From Prochilodus magdalenae (Eukaryota; Chordata; Actinopteri; Characiformes; Prochilodontidae), in assembly GCA_024036415.1 (NCBI GenBank), contig JAMWET010000579.1:707103-771102 (forward strand): 64,000 nucleotides of DNA, given 5' to 3'. This document shows, one piece after another, positions 35,182 to 47,130 of the stretch; within the stretch, counting starts at the first letter, position 1, and each line of letters opens with the position of its first letter. The translations under genes were made by a program, and so were the position numbers. The notes under the pieces were generated by a model, which had not been told where the DNA came from, did no database searches, and saw only the letters and a program-made list of their open reading frames with translations.

Positions 35182-37140
35182 TTGTAATAGAGGAGCCTCA
35201 GGAAGCCATAGACAGGTTAGTGTTAGTACCCAGATCAATGTCAGCAGGAAGCCAAAGTGACAGAGATTACAGAATTCACCTAAATTCTTACCCCCATTGC
35301 ATGTTTGAGCACTGTCTCCCTGTATCAGTGTGTGTGCCACTATGAAGGTTGTGACCAAGGTGTAGTCCTGCTACCAACCCTGTAGAAAAGAGTTGCACTG
35401 AATGCACTGATGGCCATGACTACAACTGGAGCTAACAGCCTTTGGTCAAATTTCTGTCCTCATGTATAGAGCTGTACATGTAGAGATTTCTGGGATTGCA
35501 ACATTTTTATCCCTGCAGCTAGTTTTGCCACTGGGAATGAGTTTTTTGGGGGAGATCTGTGACACCAGTCTGGAAACTGTGTCTAAGAGAGAATGGTTTA
35601 ACACTCAGAAGGCTTATGCCATCTCTGAGGAAAATGAGGTATAGACAACTCTGCACAGTATTGTGAACCACTGGTTGTGGTTAGAGATTGCAGATATGAC
35701 AGTCCTAGTCACAGTGCAACATCCTGAACCTCTGGATACCAGGTCAGAATTGGTGGTAGCACAGGAGAAGGTGGTAGTGAAGGGATGAACAGCTACTGGC
35801 CTGAGGTTGTTGGTATAGAGATGTCTGTTAGAGCTTGGACAGTTTGGTATGTCTGTATCTGTGAGTGCCACTCTCTGCCATTCCTTGCCACAACGGCACA
35901 TAAACATACAGCACAAATATGACCTGTGGCACTTTGTCAAGTCTGTAAAATGAGAAAAAGTGAGCTATATGAGTGGATGAGGATTATAACAAATAGCAAT
36001 GTCCAGTATTATGTTAGCACCTGCAGAGGAAGTGTGGCCACGCTGAAGGAGAAGTGAGCATCCATTTTTCACCAACACCAGTGTGCATCTCTGAACATGT
36101 GAGGCAATGATAAGGTCCTCCATACAACTCTTAAACAAAGAAACCGTGCAGCCCTGACTCCAGCCAAACTCTGTTGCCTTTGAACACCAGCATAATGTGC
36201 TCCTTGGCAAGGTGCTCCTACAAAAACTATAAACAACTACAATTCATACAAGGTGCCTTGATATTCTTTGCTCTCTGTACACTAAATATGCTACCAAAAA
36301 GTACCTGAGGGAGAGCTTTGAGGCTCGCCTATGTGTAACTGCACTGTACCAACTGTAATGTCAACAGAAAGACAGCAAAAATAAAGGAGGGTCAGAATCA
36401 ACACGATCCAGTATTCCAAAGGTACTCAGCAGTTTGTGATCACACCAAGAAAGGTGGAAAAAAACTACCTTCTGAAAGGACATGTGTCTGGTATGATCTT
36501 TAATTGCAACTCTCTATCCATCCATTCTGCCCTTCAACAACTAAAAACTAACAGTCACCCTGACCCAGCACAGAGGTGTTTAAAAACCTGACAAAATTTA
36601 CCTAGTAGCAAGACATGCCATGACATGCCATTCTGGTGATGGCAAAACAGAACTAATCAGAGTTACCATTAACAAACTTGAGTTCCCAGTCTCATACTTT
36701 GTAGTCCAGCTCCAGATTTTACTTACATTGTATTGTTTTTCTGGTATGTGACACCAATGTCTCATCTGCCTCCAACTCAGTGGTTTACAAAGTATACAAA
36801 CCATGTACTTGAATTACAGTAGAGATAGCCAGGGTAAAATACTACTCCAGGACAAGTAAAAGCCCTCCCTTTAGACCTCCACTTGAGTACTAAGGCATTA
36901 ACCTTCAAATGTACTTAGGTTTGGAGAGCAACAGTAGCCTGATTTATTATGGCCCTAATGTCCAATAATAATTTCTGGAACAAGACTCTTAATCTACTCA
37001 TTTTAGGTGAGGAGACTCTAGAGTCTCTCGGTCCACCAGTCTTTAATAGAATAAAAAAAAATGAATTGATCTGACACTGATGTCTTTTCAAATGATCATA
37101 AGCACACAACACTGAAGGAAAACAGGTTCCATTAGCTAGA
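35182..37140. other. unclassified stretch, possibly an old degraded element
   Basis: This segment is less AT-rich than its flanks and has an unusual number of open frames of 60-108 codons on both strands (for example 35614-35940 and 35965-36210 on the minus strand, 35462-35644 on the plus strand). None shows a domain I recognise, and I found no matching copy elsewhere in the window. A decayed transposon or retroelement is possible, but I cannot name it. Confidence 0.3.
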
Positions 37141-40083
37141 ACTATAAAATAACTGTTTGCAAACCATCAATGTTGCGGTTTAAGATTTAACATATTTATT
37201 ATAAAGGAAATCGGATTTGGATAAATACAGAAAAAGAAAAGTGCATGTGTACATATTTATATATTGTGGTCTATTTACAGACAAAGTCAGGAACTATATG
37301 TTTTATCTGTTTACTAACCCCATCCTACTTTACCCACCTTCCTCCAGGCGGTCTTTGATGTAGACCAGGCCTAAAATGAACATTTCAGTGGCTGCCAAAA
37401 ATCCATGCATAAGCTTGTTTGTGGAGTTTAATATATAGTTATATTACATTACTAAATAGCTAAATAAATATTGTTAGCTAAGGTTACAATTCCTGCTGTT
37501 GATGGGCAGCTCCAGTGTCTAAGCACATTGACTTTACTTAGAGAAAACACAGGCACTTCCAAGACGTTACGTTCACAGAAGAACATCTGGTAAGTGCGGG
37601 CCTGGGTTATGCAGTGAAGATGCCTGGAAGTGGTCCACATAAGCATCCTGACAGCAGACTGACTCGCTTGCAGCATTTCATTGCAGTAATCATACTTGCA
37701 CTAGCTGGAGTTGTCCCTCCTCTTTAAACTTCAGGGAACTGATGGCTGCTACTCTGTACAAACTTGAGTTTGTATTGTTACTCTTTCTCTTCTCTTGGGT
37801 TTTCATCAAAACAACTTTGGTATTCTGCCATAGTGTAATTCCTTCCTGGGTTGAAGTTCCAACTAACCAACTTCATGATGTAGTCACTGAAGAAATAACT
37901 TTATGGCGGCGAGCCAGAGTGAAAGCATAACATAGTACCAAACTTCAATATATTCAAATTTAATGTGTAATTGTAAGGTCTAAATTCCAACACATTAATT
38001 CTGTACAGAAAACTCAGAATGTCTCCTCCCATATACTAGTATATTAATAAAAATGTTAAAAATCCACTTAATAACTTTGTGTAATGCTAGGATTGTCATT
38101 GTTACCATTAGTTGTTAAATGAAAAGGTAAAGCAAGCAAAGTGGAAACAAACATTATTCATAAAAATGAGCCTATTTTCAAATGCTTAACAGTCAACCAT
38201 CACTAAGGTAAGCTATCATAGCTAAGTTACCTAGAAAGTTGATTAGCCACGTATTCACATAGTGATCAACAATGGTCAATGTACACTGTACAGTTACGAA
38301 ATGTATTGCGTACTGTGATATAAAATTTTTGAAATATCACACAGTTTTCGTAGTATATAGTACTCTCTGCCAATTGTGACTGTGTTCTAAAGTTTGTTCT
38401 AAATATCCCCTGAGATTGTATTCACTTGGTGTGTGTTGGTTCATGAACCTACGATTACAGTGCATGTTAAATATCAGGTTTGTACTTTTATGTGTATAGT
38501 TGTCAGTGATGAATGCTTTACACCAGAAGAAAAAACAAGAATTACCACAAAGCAGTCCTTAGAGTACTCTCAAATGGACCCCTTCTGGCTATCCACCAAG
38601 CGGCTGAGATTTCTCCACTTTTTTTGACGTTCCTTTTTAATTCCCTGGACTCACACATGCCCAAAACTATTAATGAAGTTTAGAGTTTCGTTTAGAGTCA
38701 TATTAGTCTTTTAGTCTTAAATGAGCTGACCCGGTCTGTAGTGAAAGTGTTTAGCATTGGCTGTATTCACTGTTCTTGACTGTGTTGTTACCCAGACGTT
38801 TCCTCTGTGCAAGTCTGTTGAGTTTTTTCGATCAAGTTAACTTTTATTTTCTTTGTAATTTTTAAATGAGAAATAATGGAGTAAATCAATAAGATGACCA
38901 AATGCTCATAATTACCATTCTTATCTATTTTATAAAAACATGTGGACACGTTACCTGATATGAAAAGTATGTTCTGGCTTCAACCTGGTTTCTTGAATTG
39001 GCTCTCACACTAAACCATTCTAGCCAGTGAAGTCATCTGCCATGATTAACAATATAGGCAAATCCACAATGTACCCCGTTCGTCCACACATTTAAGGCAT
39101 TCGTTCGTATTACTATTCCGACCTATTGGATAAATCCATGTGAAAGCAACAACTTTTGGTCAGACCACTTGGCTATTGGCCTTCTGTATGGTTAATTGAA
39201 AGCAGATGGCTCAGTGGTTAGCAGGATGGCTAGCATTATGCTGAAAAGTGCAGTAATCCACTTTTGGCTCTCAATCATAGTTCATTCATCATCATTTATT
39301 CTATGCCACTGCTGGGAATTCTCATTTTCGTACAGCCCACTAATTTGTGAGAGTGGCGGTCGGCTGAGTAAGGGGAGACCTTGCTTTCCCCTAAAAAGTT
39401 TAGCGGCACAACTGCTCCCTCTTAACTGTTGCTTTCAGAACTCCTCAACAGGCAGAGATGCTTCAGTTTGATTTAAAGTCAAGTTGCAAATCTCTGAAGT
39501 CTTTATGAAGTCTCAAATCTCAAGCAGGTGTTAGCAACTAGAACATTAACATAAACTTTCAATCTTTCATGCACAGATGTACACAGTGGCAAAATATGGA
39601 AATACAACATCAGAAATGTAGAGTAACAGGGGGGACAACCTTACATGGGGTAAAGTGGTTGGATAATGCAGGATAAAATGAATAATTTATGCACTTAAGC
39701 AGATTAAAGCATGCATTTGGTCATCCTCTCATATTAACATAGCAGCGTCATTTGTGGATTTTGACAGCAGTTGGACAGTTACTTCTCAAGATTCACCTTA
39801 AAAGGTTTTGTACATATAGTATTAATTAATATATAATATAATTATAAATGCATCTTCACAAATTTATAGTGAACGTTTTACTGGCTCAACCAACATAAAA
39901 CTGTATATGAAATACAATACCGTTTGCAATGAAATTGCTTTGACTATTACAGCCAGCCTCCAGGCGAATAGAAACTTTTTACTCACTTTGCTGTCAGCTG
40001 AGGTTTAATTTTCATTTCTACCACCACTGTGTCTGTATTAATATATTAACATTTATTATTTAGAAAACCTATAACATATCAGC
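37141..40083. other. noncoding stretch, no recognised element
   Basis: AT-rich, apparently unique sequence. A segment at 39205-39230 (GGCTCAGTGGTTAGCA) resembles the head of a tRNA-derived SINE, but without the following boxes it may be chance. Confidence 0.45.
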
Positions 40084-40135
40084 TCTTCTAGACCTGCTTG
40101 ATTAGCAGGTAACTCTAGACCTGCTTGAGTAGCAG
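40084..40135 (+). repeat. short tandem duplication
   Basis: Two imperfect copies of about 26 bp share CTAGACCTGCTTGA followed by TAGCAG. The first copy also contains the small palindrome CCTGCT-TGATT-AGCAGG. Confidence 0.75.
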
Positions 40136-40659
40136 TGAGTAGCAGCTACACACAGTGCTGGTGTTTCTCTATTAGATTTGACAGTTCATATCAGATTAGC
40201 TATGATTTCAGCAAGCAGATGGTGGCTGAAAGATGTGGGTGACTGTCTAACAATCACCCTTCCAAAGCAATAGTGCAGCTCATCTAGTTTTCACCTGACA
40301 GTAATTATATGAAGCCATGCATTTTCACTATTAGGTTGACGACCAAGACGGCTAACTTTAGCTTAAGCAGCTAGCTAACAAACTAGGTAAATCGCATTGA
40401 CTGTTCAAATGTTCACTGTAAGGCAGATATACACCTTGGTCTCCTTTAAGGGTCTCATGTTATTTGCCTTTCATTGAAACCACTATGAATGGTCCAAACT
40501 AGCAACTGTACTCAGTGGCCATTGTGGACTTTTATTTAGAAACCTGGATTTTCTGAACCAAAACAGAAACATTTACAGAACTGTAAAGATTTATTTGTAC
40601 TGTATTTATTTACTTCCAGCCAAAATAGCCATAAATTTAAAATTGCTCATTTTTCAAGA

Positions 40660-40779
40660 GATATTCATTCATTAATATTCTAAGCCAGTTGTCTTTCTGA
40701 AAGCTGGTGCCTATCCCAGCGCTCATTGGGCAGAGGGCAGGAAACACCCATGACAGGCTGCCAATCCATTGCGTGTTGA
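40660..40779 (-). mobile_element. SINE 3' half, DANA/HE-like, reverse orientation
   Basis: Read on the minus strand it gives the order seen in the 20140-20451 copy: GGATTGGCAGCCTGTCATGG, then TTTCCTGCCCTCTGCCCAAT, then GCTGGGATAGGCACCAGC, then a TTAATGAATGAATA tail. The tRNA-like head is missing. Confidence 0.8.
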
Positions 40780-41084
40780 AATGATAATAAGCCACTGCTG
40801 GCCACTCCTCCTTCTACCACGATGCTTTGCTATCTTATTAAAAACCGCTTTGGACATACCTACACCCATAGTCTCATTTTACTCCCAAACAGCTCATGCA
40901 TTGACAAGATGAAGTTTATCTTACAGGCACTGAACTAACAAATTCAAATTGTGAATGTTATTTATTCCCTCCCCAGCTTTGTCATTGACAGTTAGTGTTG
41001 CTCTCTCTTTAGGAAGTTTTATTGCCAGTCTTGCATTGTACTAACACAGTTTGGAAAATGACTCAGGCACATAAATGTAACAGT
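40780..41084. other. noncoding stretch
   Basis: Nothing recognised. Confidence 0.45.
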
Positions 41085-41210
41085 GGCACCATTTAAGGTG
41101 GAACAAGAAAATTAGAACAAAAAGCTGGAAAGTTAGCCTGAGGTGCCAGATTGTAACTGTTGCACCATTTAAGGTGGAAAAACTGAACAAGATGCTGACG
41201 AATAAGACAC
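41085..41210 (+). repeat. palindromic repeat family, copy 2 (two direct half-copies)
   Basis: GCACCATTTAAGGTGGAA occurs at 41086-41103 and again in the same direction at 41162-41179. Each is followed by GAACAAGA or AACAAGA text and an AGCTGGAA or GATGCTGACGAAT segment, as in the copy at 60511-60563. Here the halves lie head to tail, not as an inverted pair. Confidence 0.75.
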
Positions 41211-42339
41211 TGACATCAGACTAACAGTGGTTAGCACACGCATGCAGGATCTTGTCCACTGTAGGTGGACATTGCCATCAAAAATAAACATTATCCTCTC
41301 AAGTACAGCTGACAGCTGAGCAGTTCCAGTGCTTAGCTGTTAGCTTCCATGGATAGGGGAGCCAATTCTGAATGACTTGAGTCTGGACAGTTTGTGGGTT
41401 GGTAGGTACTCTGAAAACCCAAATGTATGAGCAACAGAGCTGAAAAGTTTACTTTTTCCTCGTACGTCCCCTTTAAAGCTTTTGTCTTTGAGAGATAGGA
41501 GATAAGAACGCTCCTCTCTTGCTTCTTGAAAGCAATCTGATTTTTTTTTTTTGTTTTAATCTTATCAAACAAATATGTGTATTGTTACATCTCTAATGAC
41601 AGTTTATCCTGGTTGTCTTCTCACCTCACTGCTAACCAGAACTGTTAACAACAAATAAACACTACTGAAGGTAATTAAAAGTTGCTGCTAGGTGCCATGT
41701 GAACTTACTGCTCACAAGGATATGGTTGCTTATAGTGTTTACAATTCTGCTTTGGCTATTGAAGTTTGTATGTGTAAGAAGCTGCCATTTCTCTCTGAAA
41801 ATATGTCAGAATTCTTGTCTGTTGTCTTTGAAATATGTTTCCCAGCGGACTGCAGTGGCTGTATTACTTTTTAGCCTCCAGGGATTAACAGTTCAGCCCT
41901 GGTATCATTCTTATGCTTCATAGGGTTTTCCTGGGCTCTAGTTCAGGGTGTCCCTGTCGGGGACAACTGTGTGCTTGCCAGCTGGGATAAGTACTCCATG
42001 TTTGTGAGGTTTAACCATCTGTATGCCATGCTGACGTCTTTTGAGCAGTGCGAGCCAGGATGTATATGTATGAGGTCTTGCTGCTAACAGCTCATTGGTA
42101 TTCTTCGAGTTTTTCTTTCTCTTGCTCTGAAAAAAACAGAATATTATAATGGATAAGTGTTCAGGCTAAACCAGGTTATACTTTTGGGAGAGCTGCTGTT
42201 TTAAGGTTTAAATTGAAAAACGCTCCAAGTAATTTTCTGAGACTATTTCTTACACACTCCTCTAGAGACCCTAGGTTTTGCATGAAATGTAAACCATTGT
42301 TTGTTTCAGACCCAGAGCTTAAATTGTGATGGACAAACC
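41211..42339. other. noncoding stretch, no recognised element
   Basis: AT-rich, apparently unique sequence. The frames of 60-79 codons here have no signature. Confidence 0.45.
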
Positions 42340-42790
42340 ACTGCATAGAAAATTATCAACTGCAGAGCCGCATCAATACTCCAACGGCATTTGAAACTAA
42401 GCTTCCTGCGCCATGACCATTAAACACAAAGTCTTTGTGCTACACATATTACATAAGATTTTTCAATAGTTTGCATAGCTCTTTTGCACAGCTGCTACAG
42501 AATTAATGGTCGTTATGTTATGCTAAATATTGGGATTTCATTGGTTAAAAAGCTCTTATTCACTTGAAGACCTCTAATAAAAGCCATAGTTCTTTGTCGT
42601 ATAAATGCACCAGCAGCCATCATTGTTGCATAAAGACCAATGTACCGAGGACAAGAATGAGTGGGGTGCATTTTGAAGGGTGATTATGCTGTAAGTAGAA
42701 TTAGCATAACCCATATTAATGTACCCTGCAATCTCCATTCAAATTAAAGTGAGTCAGCTTATTATTTCCTGGACCCTGTAAGTGATACAG
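42340..42790. promoter_or_regulatory. possible conserved noncoding block
   Basis: About 450 bp free of repeats and of long open frames. It is rich in ATTAATG, AATTAGCAT, CAGCTGCT and TTGCATA-type sites. This is the kind of text seen in developmental enhancers. Conservation is inferred only. Confidence 0.32.
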
Positions 42791-43690
42791 TGGTTCTGAC
42801 ATTCCGAGTTATACTGGATGTATTTCAAATCTGGATAAGCTGCCTACATATTGGCTTAGTCTGTACAAATACTAGGATCTTAGTTGATGTGTTATGAGTT
42901 AGACCATCAAATTCTGCTGTGTAGAGGAAGAAAAGATGAAGAATTGCCTTCAGTTACTTCTAAACTTATTAGTACCCATCAGTCAAACTTGAAGCAGTTT
43001 TATGGCTTATGAAATCCGTAATCTCATACTGAAAAGATGAGATAAAAGAAAACTCTTCTGAAGGATTTCTGTATGTTGAGTGAAGGCTCTGTTAGGTAGA
43101 AGTTTGCATTGATTCTTCTTGTGACTTTAGTTGTGAAACTTAAAATCTCTTGGGTTACATAATGTAAAGCTTCATGCAGCTCAAATAAATTTTGTGTGGC
43201 ATGTTTTGTGACAATAAATCAAAATAGTAATGTAGCACATTATTATGTGAAACACTGTCATTTTAATTAAACGATTGCATTAAAAAAAATCCTGATTGAC
43301 TATCAAGGTAAATATATATATTTTTATCTATCTATCTATCTAATAATAATTTGTTTAGGACCAACTATTATTTTTAGGTAAACTCAGCTTGTTACAGTTT
43401 CACCTTGTAAAGCTAGATTTGATCCTCAATCCACCCTTATGTCACTGCTTTGAACCCCTCATTTTTGCTTTGACTTTTCTTTCTTTAACACTGATATCTT
43501 TCTGAAATCAAATACTCCCTGGTCAGCATGCCCATCAATAAACACAAGATGTAGCCAGTATGCTTAGATGTTACTGTAGTGTAGACATTCTCCGATGTAT
43601 GCACCCAGCTTATTATTGTAATGCATCCAGAGGTCAGAAAAGAATAACAGCATAGACGTAAGCAATGCTGAAATAGTACCTAAGCTCCTT
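42791..43690. other. AT-rich noncoding stretch with a (TATC)n run
   Basis: Nothing recognised apart from the microsatellite at 43325-43342. Confidence 0.5.
43325..43342 (+). repeat. (TATC)n microsatellite
   Basis: Four tandem units next to a TA-rich run. Confidence 0.85.
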
Positions 43691-43702
43691 AGCTCAGCAG
43701 AG

Positions 43703-43933
43703 GTGTTCGAGAAACCTTACGGCCTTTCTACAGGCAGGCCAACCAGTACTTTTGACACTCAGCAGGCATCAGAGATTAATAAGGAAGAGGGAGAACAATT
43801 TGCTCCACCATGTGTTGCCTTTGAGCCTGGTAAAATAGCATCTTCTGTGTCCTCCATGCCAAGGTGTTTCAGCCTTAAAGCCCTGCGTGAAACAAGTGAG
43901 AAGGCAAAATTAGATTTCCTGGCCTTTTGTTGA
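43703..43933 (+). other. 76-codon open frame, unidentified
   Basis: The peptide has mixed composition, with charged stretches in the middle and Lys/Glu near the end, and no domain I recognise. The surrounding sequence is balanced and repeat-free, so this may be a conserved noncoding block in which an open frame arose by chance. No convincing splice sites frame it. Confidence 0.12.
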
Positions 43934-45119
43934 ATTTCGTGGTATAGCAATCCCTTTGTCCTGTATTGTTCATATCTAAAGAAGGGTATGGATGTGTATA
44001 TGATGAGATTTCTGTCAGACGCAATATATCTTGTTGTTTTGTTATTCTGGCAAGTCTGGTAGATGAATGCTACGGTATAACCCAAAACAGTTTGTTACAG
44101 ACACACACCAGGCCTATTCTGGCCTAAACTGGTTAGACTGCCTTGGAACATGCCATCTTCTGACTCAAAATAGTATTGTAGCACTTTAATTTGGCATTTG
44201 TACATTATATTTACCTGGTTAATACCTAGAACAGAAAACTTCACCTGTACTAAATACGATTAACTATTTCATTACATAGTAAGTTTTGCAACAAATTGCA
44301 TTTGCTTTTGATTTACATCCTGTATCAGATTTGAAGCCGGTTTATCAGCGGGTAAACAACCTAGTGGGTTTTTCCTTCCAAAACAAGACTGTATACAACT
44401 TTTCTTTCAAGTTGAAATCATAATAAAGCATTTCCTCTTATACATACAAACAAAATTATGACATATATTGAAAAATTTGAGGACTTGAGGTTTCAGAGCA
44501 CTTCAGGTAAGAATTAATTACGTTTGCTTTATTAATAAAAATGTTTTCTTTGTCAGTGATGGCTGCTGTTTGTAAGGGCAGTGTTTTGCCTGAAACCTGA
44601 AACTGTTCCATGTCCAGCCTTTAGTTAAACTCTGGTCTAGCAATACCTTTGTGATATGTAAAATAAAAACATATTTGGAAATTTATATACAGAGATTTTC
44701 CTCTGATGCAACATACTTTGGTGCATACTAAGTGTGCTCAGTATCATCTGCAACGTTTCTCGGATATGACTCACTCCACTATCCTCACCGCCGTTTGCTG
44801 GATGATCATCATAAGCATGTAGTCTCAGTTTTTGCTATTCATCTGCATTCAGGATTCTTCTTAGAAGCCTTTTCTGTTATTGCAGTACTATTGAGGTTTT
44901 TTTTGCCAAAATCCAATCCCTTGTCTTGACTTCCTGCAAAGGGCTTGAATGAGCAAATGAGTTGGACCATGTGATGTGACTCAAATATGATATGACATGT
45001 CTTTGCGTTTTTCAGCGATGGCTCATTTTTATGCATCACCTTCTCAGGGGAACAATGCGTATGCTGGTGGTCCTCACCCCTTACTAGAAAAGATTGGGTT
45101 CTCATGGCAACTGTGCTGA
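43934..45119. other. noncoding stretch, no recognised element
   Basis: Unique AT-rich sequence. The part at 44730-44830 is more balanced and could be regulatory. No transposon is seen. Confidence 0.4.
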
Positions 45120-45615
45120 ATAGGGCAATTGAGCAGATCCCTTTTCAGTGTGAAAGTTCATGAAAAGCCACAGCCATTTACATTCTGTTTTTAGAACTGC
45201 CCAGAAGTGTCAAGCATATTTTTTTTTGAGCCGCTTAGGCTGCCATCACCACCAAGCTTTACCATTCATTACGAGCTATAGAGAGGTCTTTCTGAAAATA
45301 AACACCTCAGAGGCCTCAGATGAGTGGGAGGACACAGGCGGAAATTACGATTGCTTATTGCTTCTTGTGGAAGCTAGACTCAATTAAGAATAATTACATT
45401 AGACCTGTAATGAAAAAAAGGCCTCCACTTCTGTCACCTAATTGATTCATAGAGTGCAAATCAAGCTGTGCTTTCTGCTATTATCACTGAGTTATATGTG
45501 AGGGAAAAGTGGGTGCATCCATTTTCCCCCTGCAGATATGTCTGTATCAGCCAGTAATTCACTTAGCGCTCAACTCGCTGGTCACTCCGTTTGTTTTCAT
45601 TACCACCATTTTTTC
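45120..45615. promoter_or_regulatory. possible conserved noncoding block
   Basis: Nearly 500 bp without repeats, with clustered CAATTA, AATTACATTA, GTAATGA and ACCTAATTGATT homeodomain-type sites (45370-45450). This is one of the two best enhancer-like blocks in the window by texture. A 75-codon frame at 45160-45387 has no signature. Confidence 0.35.
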
Positions 45616-46524
45616 ATTGTTAAATGAATAACGTATATCTGTTGAATTCCTTCTCACACATTTTTTTTGTTTTTGCCACGTTGAACATGCAACAGGCGCT
45701 GGATGGAGCTATGCAGAAGCTCACAGGTATAATGATTGTGCTACAGTAAAATTGATCTATTTTGAAAGACTGTTGTGAGTTACATTGATGTTTTCTGTTC
45801 TCTACATTTAATGTCGTGTTTATGTGCACTTTCCAAAATGTAAGTGTGTTAGCACATTTTTTGCCATGACATAATTTTTGTACACTAGCAAACGCATCTT
45901 TTCTAACTCGCTGAGATCACTAACTGGCAGGAACATCACACCCACCTAGAGTAAGCAAAGCCACTTATGCTGTTTTGGAATGCCGAGCACAGGTGGTTTG
46001 GGCATCACCAGGCATTAATCTCACTGTCTTGTGACATTAGATACATTTTATTTATGGAGTTCTTATCATACAGGTAGCAGCTTAAAGTTCGCTGGTAAGA
46101 TTAGTAAGATTTTTAGTTAAAACATTAAAAACTACAATAATTAACAGAATATGAAGAAGTAACTGTTTTGATGGCATGTCAGCGAGGTTTATAACACTCT
46201 GTTGCATAGATGCTGAAATTAGCATGCTAACCAGCTAGCCCTGGCCTGTCCTGTCTTGTAATGCCACTTTGTACTTTAAAAGGTAATAGTGAGTCATTGT
46301 AGCAGTGAGTCTGTCATCAGTTCAACGTGAGAGGATTCACATCTCTCAGCTGTCATGATGGTTAGATGGTTAGAAGGACAGTTAGGCAATAAAAAGAACA
46401 GTGAACACAATGATGGTTGAAGATCTTGGCAAGCAGCTGCTGCTACACACTTTCAGCAATAATCCATGTTTAGCAGCAAAAAAATAAGTGATTTAAACAT
46501 ATAAAAAATAAAAGCACAAAAAAG
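45616..46524. other. noncoding stretch, no recognised element
   Basis: AT-rich sequence; nothing recognised. Confidence 0.45.
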
Positions 46525-47130
46525 ATAATCCTAGTAAGACCAAGCTGCTGTTCATCCCTGAAACTACAGATCCACACTATGATAGCCGTCTCATTTATGA
46601 ACTCATTTATTGCTCTGTCTGAAGAGGAAACAAGCTTTCCTGTGGATGACAAGTTATCATTCTCAGTCCATAACCGATCTCAGTCATGCAGATTTCTTCT
46701 CTACAATATCTGCCAGCTTTGATCCTTTCTCTTTTAGGAAGTCACCCAATGGCTTGTCCAAATGTCTTTTGTCATTTCAAGGCTTGACTACTGTAATTCA
46801 CCTGGCTGGTCTTCCTTTGTAGGACATCAGGCCCTTGCAACTGATCCTGAATGCAGCATTGCGACTTGTCTTAAGACTTTCCAAGTTCACTCATGTCACT
46901 CTGTTGCTGTAGCCCCTTCACTGGCTTTCTTTAGCTGCCTGAATCAGATTTAAAAGCCTTGTACCCTTTGAGCTTGACCAGCCATCCTTTAGGATACATG
47001 GAGGAAAAAAATAAGACTCTTCTCTGTGCTGGATCCCAGATGGTGAAATGAACTTCCACTGCCATCTGAACAGCAGACTCAAATCTCAAATGCAGATTAA
47101 AGACCCATCTCTTTGTGATGCATTTAAATG
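46525..47130 (+). mobile_element. LINE reverse-transcriptase C-terminal remnant (L2/CR1-like), degraded
   Basis: Broken frames give, in order: a Ser-Lys-Thr-x-Leu-Leu-Phe-Ile-Pro block (about 46530-46560), Val-Asp-Asp-Lys-Leu-Ser-Phe (about 46640), Phe-Val-Ile-Ser-Arg-Leu-Asp-Tyr-Cys-Asn-Ser (about 46768-46800), and Leu-Gln-Leu-Ile-Leu-Asn-Ala-Ala with Thr-His-Val-Thr (about 46835-46905). A Leu-His-Trp-Leu block follows (about 46920). This is the typical ORF2 segment after the polymerase active site. At least two frame breaks and several stops make it dead. It is a different copy from the LINE at 12.9 kb, and no 3' UTR tail is recognised. Confidence 0.82.

Noticed and set aside
39205..39230. 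GGCTCAGTGGTTAGCA as a SINE or tRNA A-box
   Set aside because: No B-box or SINE body follows it.
43325..43342. (TATC)n run considered as part of a CRISPR-like array
   Set aside because: A simple microsatellite with no spacers; CRISPR arrays are not expected in animal DNA, and none is present.
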